Part shown: positions 46,678 through 57,417 of the stretch, in pieces | Position numbering within the stretch: the stretch's first letter is position 1 | Layout: each line of letters starts with the position of its first letter | From: Bubalus kerabau | Taxonomy: Eukaryota; Chordata; Mammalia; Artiodactyla; Bovidae | Reading direction: 5' to 3' | Assembly (NCBI RefSeq): GCF_029407905.1 | Contig: NC_073630.1 | Span: 41,379,001-41,443,000 of the forward strand | DNA: 64,000 bases | Program-made: the position numbers and the translations under genes | The notes under the pieces: model-generated | Seen by the model: only the letters and a program-made list of their open reading frames with translations | What the model was told of the DNA's origin: nothing | Databases searched by the model: none

Positions 46678-47563
46678 TAAAATAGACCAACAGTATAGGA
46701 AAAAAGGTACCAGAAAAAGGTAACAATCTAAGCCAGCAAAACACTGACACTGGCAAATAAAGCAAAAGATGAGAAATTGTTTCAATAAGATTCACTTGTT
46801 TCTCAGTCTGTTATACACACATAGTATGCCTCTGGCTTGCGACACTGTACAGTTCTTCAAGATTATGTTGTATATTCTTCACTTACAAAGAAGACAGCTC
46901 AGTTCTCAGCACCAGTTCAGTGTGTAAAAGTTAGTCACTTACCAGTGGCACAGGTCAGAGTCTCTCCTTCAAATCCTGGCTACTGAAGAAAAGAAGAGGT
47001 CATCCTATAGACAAGCTGATTTGCTTAGCATGGTCTCAACTGGTTGCGATTTCATGAAGAGACACTTTGTGTACTCTTTTTTGTTGGCAGAGATATTGTA
47101 TCTATTTGGTAATGAAAAGAAACTCAGTGATTGCCTTCTTTGTCAGCTGGTGCAGTAACTTTTGTGCAGGGGGATGGTGGGATGAGTTGCCAAGGATCTG
47201 TCTGGTGTGCAATGATCCGATGTTTTCCATAGATGGTGCAAATGCCCTTGGAAACTGGCGACTTAGTTGCTGGACCATCTGCAAAGGTAGCCTTAACCTG
47301 TGAATGAGAAGACTCCAGACATGATATTAAAGCTTGAAAGCACTGGGTAACATTATTATCCATCTAATTTCATAGAGTATCCAAGCACACTGATGCTAAG
47401 CAAGAAGCCTTACTGCCTTTCCCATCTTCAGCACATAAACTTAGGCAGATTCTCCAACTGGGACTGGCTCCTACCATGACAAAATTGGGAAGGAGAGCCT
47501 GGGGTCACTTTAATCCTTTGTTGGTACATGCCTGGACTAGTTTGTTTTTTACTATGCAGTTCT

Positions 47564-47642
47564 AGATGGAAAAGCCTGGTAGGCTACAGTCCATGGGGTC
47601 GCAAAGAGTCTGGACACGACTGAGCGACTTCACCTGTTCACC
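47564..47642 (+). mobile_element. Bov-tA 3' fragment
   Basis: The 'gcctggtaggctacagtcc' to 'cgactgagcgacttcacc' part only. Short ctaga flanks suggest a small insertion. Confidence 0.7.
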
Positions 47643-49440
47643 TAGACCAGATAATTATCTACCAAAGCAGATTGCTTATGCTCCGAACTCCAAATAGGGA
47701 GCTGTAAAAGGTACCTTTTTATCTTTAGAGGTGCTTCTTGGCATTAATTTTAGGAGATCTGTCCCCATTGTAGTTTCTAGATGTTAGAACTCTTGCTGGG
47801 ACTCAGAGGTTGTGGTCCTATGACTACTCTACAGATCATGGCAGGTATAAATTTTAATAATAGCAGGAATTACAATGACTATAAACAGCTTAAATTCATA
47901 ATTAAAAGACAGACACTCAGAATGAATTAACAAAACAAAATAAGATTCAGTAACATACTTTAAAGCAAAAAGACCCAAAAAGGTCAAAACCAGAAATATG
48001 AAAAAAGATGTTATCAGGTAACTGGACCAGAATAAAGCTCAGATAGCAATCTTAATACCCAATAAAAAATATTTCAAACCAGAAAATATAAGGAACAAAG
48101 ATGGATGTTATAATACAGGTAAAAGTGAAAGAATAAAAGTGATATACTCATAATAAATGTCTATGAACCTAAAAGCACATCCTTAAAGTTTCTCAGGTAA
48201 CGACTAATAGAACTGAGGGGGGAATATAAACAGAGATATAAGCATTCTGAAACAGTTAAAAATATTAATATGCTCTAGGAACTATAAAACACAAACACAG
48301 AAATATTTCATGCATTAAATTATAAAGCATAACTAGATTCCAAAGGGTCAATTTCATTTAAATTGTCTGACCATAGTGCAATAAAAGTAGCTGTTAAAAG
48401 TAATTATTGGTTAGGAAACTAAATAACTCATGGATTAGTAAAATGGATATCATAAAATATATTAAATATAAGATTGAATGGTAATATAACCATACAAGGC
48501 AAAATTTGTGGGTCATGGCTGAACCAGTACCTAGAAGAAATTCATAGCTTTGAATACACTTGTGAGGAAATAAGGAAGTTTAAATACCCACAAGTTAGGC
48601 ATTCAAGATAACAGAAAAAAGTAACAGCAAAATAAGCAGAAAAGAAATAATAAAGGCAGAAATTAAATAGTGTATAACAGAAAAATAGATTAATAAAACT
48701 GAAAGACAGTTTTCTGAAACTATGAATAAGAAAAACAAAACTGGTGAGATTTATCAAGAAAGAGATTTATAAAATACTAAAATTCATACAAGAAATAGGT
48801 AACTTGAATAAAACAGACCAGTATTAAACAAAGTGAAAAGGTAATAACTGCCTATTAAAAACACCACTCTCATAAGAGAGTTCCATTAAACTTCCAAGAA
48901 AATTAATACATATTTTATATTAACTGTTACAGAAAAAAGCAAAAAAGCATAAAACTGATTAGCTTCTTTCATGAGGATAATAAAACATTAATTAAATCTA
49001 GAGATGAAGCATATAAGAAAGATACAGGCTCATTTTACTTGCAAAAATTTCAGATACTACCTAACGAAATGTAATAGTGTAATAAAGAAAAAAAGAATGT
49101 CATAATCATGTAGAGCTTGAAAGCAAGAACATCTCAGTTTCATAAATTTATAAATATAAATCACTATAGTAATAAAACAGAAAAAATGAGATAATTTTAT
49201 CAATTGTGGAAATTTAACTCTTCTTAGTTTTTGATCAACGCCTATTTATGACTTAAAAAAACAAAACACTTTTACCAGATTGGAAGAGAAAGCTACTTTC
49301 TCATCATGGTAAAACTTATCTACCAAAAACTTTCAGCAAATATTATCCTAAATGAGAAATTTAGATATATTCTCTTTAAAAATGAATCACATAAGGGTGA
49401 TCCTGATGACTGATACTGTGTAACAAAGTACCAAAGTCCT

Positions 49441-49673
49441 GCTGCTACTGCTAAGTCGCTTCAGTTGCGTCCGACTCTTGTGCGACCCCAGAGACAGCAG
49501 CCCACCCGTCCCTGTGATTCTCCAGGCAAGAACACTAGAGTGGGTTGCCATTTCCTTCTCCAATGCATGAAAGTGAAAAGTGAAAGTGAAGTCGTGCAGT
49601 CGTGTCCGACTCTTAGCGACCCCATGGACTGCAGCCTACCAGGCTCCTCCATCCATGGGATTTTCCAGGCAGG
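49441..49673 (-). mobile_element. BOV-A2 SINE, 5'-shortened dimer
   Basis: Antisense dimer flanked by 'aagtcct' at 49434-49440 and 49674-49680. Confidence 0.9.
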
Positions 49674-49854
49674 AAGTCCTAGTCAACATTATTATTATTT
49701 TTTAAAAAGGGTGAGAACTGTAAAGAGATAAAACTACTATTTTACAGATGATATGGTCATCCAAATTAAAAAAAAAACCCTAAGATATAAACTATTAGAG
49801 CTACCAAAAAAGCTCAGCAAGGTTCCTGAATCTCTTTTCTAATTCACAGATTAA

Positions 49855-50190
49855 CCTATGAATATTCATTAATTTGTTTATATAGCACTTACTCTTTGCC
49901 AAATACTATTCTAGGAATTTGGAGAAGGCAATGGCACCCCACTCCAGTACTCTTGCCTGGAGAATCCCAGGGACGGGGGAGCCTGGTGGGCTGCTGTCTA
50001 TGGGGTCGCAGAGAGTCGGACACGACTGAAGCGACTTAGCAGCAGCAGCAGCATTCTAGGAATTGCACAAATACTACTCACTGAAATTCTAACAATCCTG
50101 TAAGATAGGTACTTTTATTGTCCCCATTTTATACATGAGGTTTAAGCTACTTGTCCAGTGTTCTATATCTACAAAATGATAGGACTTGAC
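49855..50190 (+). mobile_element. MIR SINE interrupted by a Bov-A monomer
   Basis: MIR phrases 'tagcacttactctttgccaa' and 'ctaacaatcctgtaagatag' and 'ccattttatacatgagg' lie on either side of the insertion at 49920-50052. Confidence 0.7.
49920..50052 (+). mobile_element. Bov-A monomer SINE
   Basis: Single monomer with a (GCA)n tail, flanked by the exact 12 bp duplication 'attctaggaatt' (49908-49919 and 50053-50064). Confidence 0.93.
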
Positions 50191-50602
50191 CACAGGCACT
50201 CTTAACTTCTATACCAGCAATACGGACCATAAAATATATTACATAAACACTTTCACAATAAAGAAAAAAAAAAAAAACCTCAGACCAAACCTATGAAGGA
50301 TTTAAGAACTAATCAATAATATGCAAGACCTCTACAAAGAAGACTGTAAAATTCTAATCAAGGACACAGATAATTTAAAATAAACAGACATTCCATGCTC
50401 TTGGATGGAACAAATGAATACTATAAAGATAACTTTTTTCCAAATTAATTCATGCAATCCTCATATGTTAAGAATAAAATTCCATATATAGATACATCAA
50501 CTATTTAAACAGAAGAGTAAAGGAGGTTCTTGGCTTACAGGATATTAACACATATTAGAGAAGCTGCAGAAATTAAAATAAGGTAGAGTTAGTATAAGAA
50601 CA

Positions 50603-50617
50603 GGGCTTCTCTGGTGG
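50603..50617 (+). mobile_element. 15 bp Bov-tA head micro-insertion
   Basis: The 15 bases 'gggcttctctggtgg' match the extreme 5' end of Bov-tA with one change. They are bracketed by the exact 12 bp repeat 'agtataagaaca' (50591-50602 and 50618-50629). No SINE body or tail is present. Confidence 0.75.
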
Positions 50618-51245
50618 AGTATAAGAACAAATAGTCCAATGGAACAAAGCTCAGAAATAGAGCCACATAAAATTTTAGAATGTAATATAAAGTTAGCACA
50701 TAAATCAAGGGGGGATGAATCCATCTAGCACATAATATTGGTAAATCTGGCTCATATGAAGAAAAATAAAAGTTACTTATATAATGCCACATACAAAAGA
50801 GGACTCATGAGAGATTAAAGATCTAAGTGAGAAGTATAAGACTATATATTCACTAGAATATAATGCAGGAGAATATCTTTGTGATTTAGGAGCAGAGGAC
50901 TTCTTAAAAAAAAAAAACAAACCATAAAGCACAAGAGAAACTATGATGAGTTCAATCACATCAAAATTAATCCTTTTTGGACTGAAGTAAAGACATCAAG
51001 AAAGAAGTTAATTACAAATCAACAACAAAGGTAGCAATCTCAATAAAGAAATGGGCAAAGGACAAAAACACCCAGTTTACAGAAGAAAAAATCCACAGGC
51101 CATTAACTCTATGTGAGTAAAGAGATATCACATTATTCTATTATTTTGGTAAAAATTAGGAAGATAGATAAGGCCAGGTGTTAGTGAGGGGACTGAAGGA
51201 ATTCCTTTAGAAACCAGCACTATTGGTGGGATTATAGACTGGACT

Positions 51246-51593
51246 GAAGACTCTTGAGAGTCCCTTGGACTGCAAGGAGATCCAACCAGTCCATTCTGAA
51301 GGAGATCAGCCCTGGGATTTCTTTGGAAGGAATGATGCTAAAGCTGAAACTCCAGTACTTTGGCCACCTTATGCGAAGAGTTGACTCATTGGAAAAGACT
51401 CTGATGCTGGGAGGGATTGGGGGCAGGAGGAGAAGGGGATGACAGAGGATGAGATGGCTGGATGGCATCACTGACTTGATGGACGTGAGTCTGAGTGAAC
51501 TCCAGGAGTTGGTGATGGACAGGGAGGCCTGGCGTGCTGCGATTCATAGGGTCGCAAAGAGTCGGACATGTCTGAGCAACTGAACTGAACTGA
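51246..51593 (+). mobile_element. BovB LINE 3' fragment
   Basis: About 97% identical by eye to 23123-23465, with roughly ten substitutions and one 3-base indel over about 345 bp. It is inserted in L1 sequence, which resumes at 'cctttctgaagagcaatc'. Confidence 0.9.
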
Positions 51594-51853
51594 ACCTTTC
51601 TGAAGAGCAATCTGGCAGCACTACTTAGCTAGACTATCTGCACATCTCAGGATCCAGCAATTCTACTCTTGGGTTTATATAACAGAGAAAATCTCCAGAA
51701 AACCAACATATATTCTGAAGCTTCACCTTTGATGGTAAAGAATTAGAAGCATTCAAAGTTTCCATCCCTAGAGGAATGGATAGGTAACATGTGATGAAAG
51801 CACATTAGAAGTATACATAGCAACACAGATGCACTAAAAGCATAGGTTAAATT

Positions 51854-51894
51854 GCAGAGTTGGCCATGACTTAGCAACTGAACAACAACAAATG
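51854..51894 (+). mobile_element. About 40 bp Bov-tA 3'-tail fragment
   Basis: 'gcagagttggccatgactta' followed by an acaacaaca tail, within L1 text that appears continuous around it. A target-site repeat of only about 4 bases (aaat) is visible. Confidence 0.5.
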
Positions 51895-52040
51895 AAATAA
51901 GCAAAACCAAAGTATCAACATTCCACTTATGCCATTCTGTAAGAATGATTTTCAAAATGAAAGTCTGTAACATCTCTAGGGTCTAGAGGTGATAAGGGCT
52001 GGCTTTGTGTCAGTAATGTTCATCTAAAGAACATTTCTCT

Positions 52041-52160
52041 GGGACTTCCTGGTAGTTCAGTGGTAAAGATGCCATGCTCCCAACGCAGGGGACACAGGTT
52101 AGATATCTGCTCTGGGAACTAAGATTCCACATGCTGTGCAGCATGGCCAAATAAAATAAG
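52041..52160 (+). mobile_element. CHR-type SINE, short form
   Basis: Starts 'gggacttcctggtagttcag'. The flanks 'gaacatttctctgg' and 'gaatatttctctgg' form a 14 bp near-exact target duplication. Confidence 0.8.
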
Positions 52161-52765
52161 AGAATATTTCTCTGGCTTCTACTCATTCTTTTTTATCTAA
52201 TTTAGTTCTCAGCAGTGGCACATATTAGGGGCTTAGCAAGTTTTTAAAAAAAAATTAATGAGAGAATGGTAGAGCCTGTTATAAGTTAACTACACAAGCA
52301 TGTTTTACTTTCATTTTAGGGAGACAAAAATATGAAAATTTTAATATACATGTATGAGAAAGATATATAGACATATGAAATAATATTTAAAAACAGGATC
52401 AACAAAGATACTATTAAAGCCATACAAAGGGAATTGCTTGTAACTTAAACTTCATTTTTAAGAATACTTTAAAAAGTTTATATTACCTACTTCAATCTGA
52501 AAACAAAAAAATTATAAATGTATTGTAAGTATTTTATTGAGATAGGTTTTAGCTTTTAATTCTTCTGTCCTCATAGTTTTACTATTTTCATTCAACCAGA
52601 TTCCATCTGCAAGACTATTAATTGGCTATACTTTAGTTATTGTGCTATTCAAAGCATTAAAAGGCTCATTCTACTGTAGCAGAAATAAGACAAAGTTTCT
52701 TGAAGGCATCTATAAATTCTAGAGTGAACCCATCCTGTTAACCTCTTACATTCCACAGGCACTAG

Positions 52766-52962
52766 AGTGTGTTAGTTGCTCAGTCGTATCCGACTCTCTG
52801 CAACCCGCATGGACTGTAGCCTGCCAGGCTCCTCTGTCCATGGGATTTTCCAGGCAAGAATACTGGAGTAGGTTGCCATTTCCTTCTCCAGGGGATGTTC
52901 CCAACTCAGGGATCAAACCCAGGTCTCCTGTATTGCAGGCAGATTCTTTACTGTCTCAGCCA
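52766..52962 (-). mobile_element. Bov-tA SINE
   Basis: Antisense copy from 'gtgttagttgctcagtcg' to 'attctttactgtctcagcc', lacking the last few head bases. Confidence 0.88.
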
Positions 52963-53002
52963 TTGCAGAAGCAGTTATAGGCATATCAAAACTGAATTAC
53001 TG

Positions 53003-53077
53003 GGAAATCTCATGGACAGAGAGCCAGGCAGGCTACACTCCATGGGGTCGCAGAGTTGGACACGACTTAGCAACAAC
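53003..53077 (+). mobile_element. Bov-tA 3' fragment, inverted relative to its neighbour
   Basis: 'tgggaaatctcatggacaga' to 'cgacttagcaacaac' in plus orientation, 40 bp from the antisense copy. The two could pair as a hairpin in a transcript. Confidence 0.7.
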
Positions 53078-53324
53078 ATGTATATGTATATGATGATAAA
53101 GTAACTGAACAAAAAACATAAAAACTGAATTAATCACTCTATATACTCCCATGTAAAATTTACCTTAAGAATGGTTTTTCTGTAATTTCAGAAATAGCCT
53201 TACTATACAAATTCTTTAGTTTGCTTAGTTTAATTGCTACAATTTCTTTTCCCCAATAGCATTAAAAGTCAAGACACAAATAAGCGAAAGGCAGTGAGTT
53301 TAACATAGCATCTTTTTAAAAATA

Positions 53325-54605
53325 AAGCCAGTTTTATTGAGGTATGATTGACAAATTGTATATATTTAACATGTACATGGTATCCTGAGATATGTATTCA
53401 CCGTGAAATGATTACCACAATCAAGCTAATGAACATATTCATCACCTCACAGGTTTGTTTTATTTTTGCATGTGATGTGATGAGAACACTTAGAATCTAC
53501 TCTCAGTATTTCAAGTATACATAATTAACTATCATCACCACAACATACATTAGGTCCCAGAGTTTGTATGCTTTGGCATCTTCCTATTTCCTTTACCCGC
53601 TGCTGCTGCTGCTGCTAAGTCGCTTCAGTCGTGTCCGACTCTGTGCGACCCCATAGACGGCAGCCCACCAGGCTCCCGCATCCCTGGGATTCTCCAGGCA
53701 AGAACACTGGAGTGGGTTGCCATTTCCTTCTCCAAAGCCTGAAAGTGAAAAGTGATAGTGAAGTTGCTCAGTGGTGTCCGACTCTTAGCGACCCCATGGA
53801 CTGCAGCCTACCAGGCTCCTCCATCCATGGGATTTTCTAGGCAAGAGTACTGGAGTGGGGTGCCATTGCCTTTACCTGCTAGCCACTGATAACTCCCTTT
53901 CTACTCTGTTACTGTGAGTTCAACTTTTTGAGATTTCACATGTAAATAGGATCATACAGGATTTGTCTGTTTGGTTTATTTCATATGGCAGAATGTCCTC
54001 CAGGTTGACCCATGTTGCTGTAAATTGTAGAATTTCTTTTTTTTTAAAGATTGAATCATGTCTGTATATAAATGTTACATCTTCTTTATCCATTTACTCA
54101 TTGATGGATACTTATTTCCACATCTTGGCTACTGTGAATAATGCTGCAATAAACATGAGAATGCAGATACATCTTTGAAATAGTACTTTTATTTCCTTTG
54201 GATATATACCAAGAAGGGGGATTCCTGGATCATATGACAGTTCTATTTTTACTTTTTTGAGGGACTTTCATATTGCTGCCCACCAACATGTATCAGTGTC
54301 CCTTTTTCTGTACATCCTCATCAACACTTGTTATCTTTAGACTTTTTAATAGTCATTCTGACAGATGTGAAGTGATACTTTACTGTGGTTTTCATTTGCA
54401 TTTCCCTGATGATTCATGATGTTGACCACCTTTTCATATAGTGGCTGGCCATTTGCATGTGTTCTTTGGAAAATTTGTCTATTCAGGTCCTTTGCTCATT
54501 TTTAATTAGGTTATTATTATTAATTCACTATTGAATTGTATGAGTCTTATATGTTTTTTCTATTAACTCCTTATGGGATATATGGTTTGCAACTATCTTC
54601 TACCA
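53325..54605 (-). mobile_element. L1 3' part, split by a BOV-A2
   Basis: Antisense L1 with 'cagttttattgaggtatgat' at its left end and 'tctttatccatttactcat', 'ataatgctgcaataaacatg' and 'tcatttgcatttccctgatg' further right. No intact frame. Confidence 0.8.
53602..53868 (-). mobile_element. BOV-A2 SINE (dimeric)
   Basis: Antisense dimer with a (CTG)n edge. The flanks 'cctttacccgct' (53590-53601) and 'cctttacctgct' (53869-53880) are a 12 bp duplication with one mismatch. Confidence 0.93.
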
Positions 54606-56172
54606 TTCCAAAACTGACATTTTTGTAATCCAGTATCTTTTTAAAAAAAGTTTTCAGATTATGTTAAAAAAATACTGAACAAAGACATATTATTAAACCT
54701 CACCTCCACGGAGCTAATCAAGATAGTTAGGCTGACCTCTGGTGGCCAATGCCTCACCAGTAACTGATAAAATGGTATGAATCTGTGATGAGATAATCCA
54801 ATAAAATATGGTAAAGGAAATAACAGAATTGCACAGTTAAAAAAGCAACAAAGGTAGCAGACACCCAAAGCATAAGGAAGCATGAGCAATAAAAGGCTCC
54901 AAAGTAAGAAAAATGCCTCCAAATATTAGTTTGTTCAAACTTTTAGTTCACGAATTGATTTTAGATGAAAAACAAATGGTAAGTTCAGTGGTTCCCAAAG
55001 TAAGAATGGTTCTACACTAATACTGCAGCCACTAGCTCCATTTAGCATTTGAAATGTGGCTAGTGTAAAATAATTCTCAATTTATGTTGAACACATGTTG
55101 AAATGCTATTTTGGATATACTTGGTTAAAAAAAATAGTGCTCTTTCTACGTTTCTTTCACCACAGCTATCTAGATATTCTACATTTTAATCTACAGTGAG
55201 ATTATAATTGTTATCAAGCATATTCCATGTACTCTTAAACCTCTATGATTTTCCTCAGCTGATTAACCTAAAGTACCCACACATCTTGCCTTTTCAGAAA
55301 TTAGACATTTTGATAATTTTGAAATTATGGGGACTCCAACTGCTACCATATTTATTATTTTAACTAGCATTTGAATACCTAAAATATTTCAGGAATTAGG
55401 ACTATGAAGCAAGGGAATGGATGAACAAATTATGGCATACTCAAACAACAGACTATTAGAGAAACCTATCTGTACCTCAGTTTCCTCTTCTTAAAAAGCA
55501 GAAAGTAGTTTCAAGGGTTGTATCTGAGGATTAAATGAAGTAAAGTGCTTAAAACAGTGTCTTGGCATAAAAGGTAATGAAATAAAATACAATTTCATGG
55601 CAAGAAAAGAAAAATTAAAACGTAAAATTTTTCTCCATTTGGGCCTCTTTCCTCCCCTTTAGTGTGTGTTGTGTAGCTGCACTAATCAGAACTCCTAGAA
55701 GATAACCATCCTTCTCAATCTTGTAAGGGGTCTCGTATGACCTACTACTCTCTTCACACCCATAGATCTGGATTGTGTAAACTGTCAATAATGTGCTGAC
55801 AGTCACCCTTCGTCTCCAAAACATATATAATCGTGTTTAAGACCTCTATAGGGCAGAACAGTCCTTAGAGCTTCTTGAAAGACTATCTCATGGGTTATAA
55901 TCCTCAGGTTGCCTTAAGTAAAATTTTCCTTTTCCTTCCTAGATCAATCACTGATTACTTTTTCCTAGACAAAGGGTCCATAAGGTGTTCAGTTACTGTT
56001 ATGAAAGTATCAATATGAATAAACTTCAAAAATAACAGTTATGGGAAAAAGCAGGTTCCATATGATTATTCATATAACGTTAGAACATGAAAACAATACA
56101 GTATACTTATTCATAGATTTATTCATATGTCATTAACACACAAAAGTTAACAGTAAATTAAGAAAATCTCCA

Positions 56173-56195
56173 CCCCCCCCCCCCCCCCAAAAAAA
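56173..56195 (+). repeat. Poly-C/poly-A tract
   Basis: A run of 16 C is followed directly by 7 A, about 1.2 kb upstream of the NCAPG start codon. It is prone to slippage and sequencing error. Confidence 0.9.
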
Positions 56196-56420
56196 GAAGT
56201 AAGTCCATTACTGCTGGGGAGGGAAGATAGTTCGATAGGAAAAAGGCGTACATGAAGCACTGTAATCTAATTCTTTAGTTGGCTGTAGTATGGAGATGTT
56301 GATTTCTACCTGAAATAATTCCATTAAAAAAAATTCGGAAGGCAATTTATCTTAATCTCTATACCCTTTTCCAATCTGTGTTTTCCTTTGTTGAAAACAC
56401 TGCCCTTAGGTACCTTTGTG

Positions 56421-56622
56421 GGGTTTCCCTGGTGGCTCAGTGGCTCCCTCCTGCCAAAGCAGGAGATGCGGGTTAGATCCCAGGGTGGGGAAGATCCCGT
56501 GGAGGAGGAAATGGCAACCCACTCCAGTATTCTTGCCTGGGAAATCCCACGGACAGAGCAGCCTGACGGGCTACAGTCCCTGGGATCGCAAAGAGTTGGA
56601 CACGACTTAGCGACTAATCAAC
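56421..56622 (+). mobile_element. Bov-tA SINE upstream of the shared promoter
   Basis: Complete type, starting 'gggtttccctggtggctcag' and ending 'gacttagcgactaatcaac'. Confidence 0.9.
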
Positions 56623-57181
56623 ATGCACGTTTGTAAACCAGGCCTTCAAAGCCCGTACATCTACATCAAGCTGTATCTAAATTAACTAGTGCCTCTCTTC
56701 CCCAACTGCCTCCCACATTTGCAGACTCGCCACCAGCAATTTCACTGTGGGGAGAGGTTTAAGTAATCAGATGTGGGCATTGACCATTAGGACAACCGCT
56801 CAGAATTAAAAAGCGGCTCGCCTACATTAGACGACCTCGGAACATCTCCCTTCTCAGTAGAAGCCGGTGCGCTGCGCAGCACTCCCAGGCGCCCCAGCCT
56901 TCCCTCCTCCACGTATCTCCAAACGAACTCCTCCCCTTTAGGGGGAGCAGGGATCCTTCCCCTAGGCAGAGTCCCTGTTCTCACCCATGGAGGATTCTTT
57001 CTTCTTCCTCGCCTCACCCCCAGCCGCAAGACCCGATTAGGCCTAGCGCCACCAGCTCGGCTCCAATAGTCGAATCTCCACAGGGTTCGCACTCCCAGCG
57101 GATATCTCTTCCGGGGTAGCCAACGACCTTTTCTCTAGAAACGCCAAGTCCCCCCTATTAAAACGGCTTAAAAGACCCTCA

Positions 57182-57191
57182 GCGCATGCGC
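57182..57191. promoter_or_regulatory. NRF1 site GCGCATGCGC
   Basis: An exact ten-base palindromic NRF1 consensus, 227 bp upstream of the NCAPG ATG. NRF1 sites are common in bidirectional CpG-island promoters. Confidence 0.8.
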
Positions 57192-57292
57192 TCAAGCCGC
57201 GATGTTGAAGGCGGTGGATTAATCTCTTCCAGCTCTCGCCGCTCTACGCACTCGCGGTAGTCTCGCGGTATTTCCTTCTCCCGCGGGAGTTG

Positions 57293-57309
57293 TTTAAACG
57301 CTTTGGCGG
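57293..57309 (+). promoter_or_regulatory. NCAPG: CHR-like TTTAAA and E2F-like TTTGGCGG
   Basis: TTTAAA (57293-57298) and TTTGGCGG (57302-57309) are four bases apart. NCAPG is a late cell-cycle gene of the type regulated through DREAM/MMB at CHR and E2F elements. The order is not the canonical CDE-then-CHR, so function is inferred only. Confidence 0.4.
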
Positions 57310-57417
57310 TAACCACGCCCTCGACTGTCTGCCTCCCAGTGGAGATGCGGACGGTGGTCCGACTGGCCAGCTGTAGGCGAACGTAAACAGGGTTTGTCTC
57401 GGCCGGGTACTGGCGCC

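Larger units (their letters stand above)
47875..52028 (+). mobile_element. Long decayed L1 mosaic
   Basis: Plus-strand A-rich L1 ORF2 and 3' UTR-like text runs through this region with no usable frame. Landmarks are 'tttacagatgatatggtcat' near 49741, 'agaaatgggcaaaggac' near 51048 and 'agcaattctactcttgggt' near 51656. It is interrupted by two BOV-type SINEs, a MIR, a 15 bp SINE head and a BovB. It may be several L1 fragments. Confidence 0.55.
46678..56800 (-). other. DCAF16: DCAF16 5' UTR part and upstream intron(s)
   Basis: About 72 bases of 5' UTR (46678-46749) probably precede the ATG in the coding exon. The rest, up to the promoter near 57 kb, should be intron with one or more short non-coding exons that I cannot place. 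Stretches without a confident repeat are 46800-47560, 54610-56170 and 56200-56420. Confidence 0.5.

Noticed and set aside
46678..46785. In-frame 36-codon hydrophobic N-terminal extension of DCAF16
   Set aside because: It starts upstream of a pyrimidine-rich tract and a good splice acceptor (AG at 46751-46750). The internal ATG reproduces the human N-terminus and 216-residue length, so the extension is probably intron plus 5' UTR.
47067..47363. Overlapping frames on both strands near 47.1-47.36 kb as a possible small gene
   Set aside because: No similarity recognised and frames overlap on both strands. It could be a DCAF16 non-coding exon, but there is no evidence in sequence for its borders.
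53003..53077. Inverted SINE pair at 52766-53077 as a novel hairpin RNA gene
   Set aside because: Inverted Bov-tA neighbours are common in ruminant DNA, and nothing marks this pair as a dedicated RNA gene.
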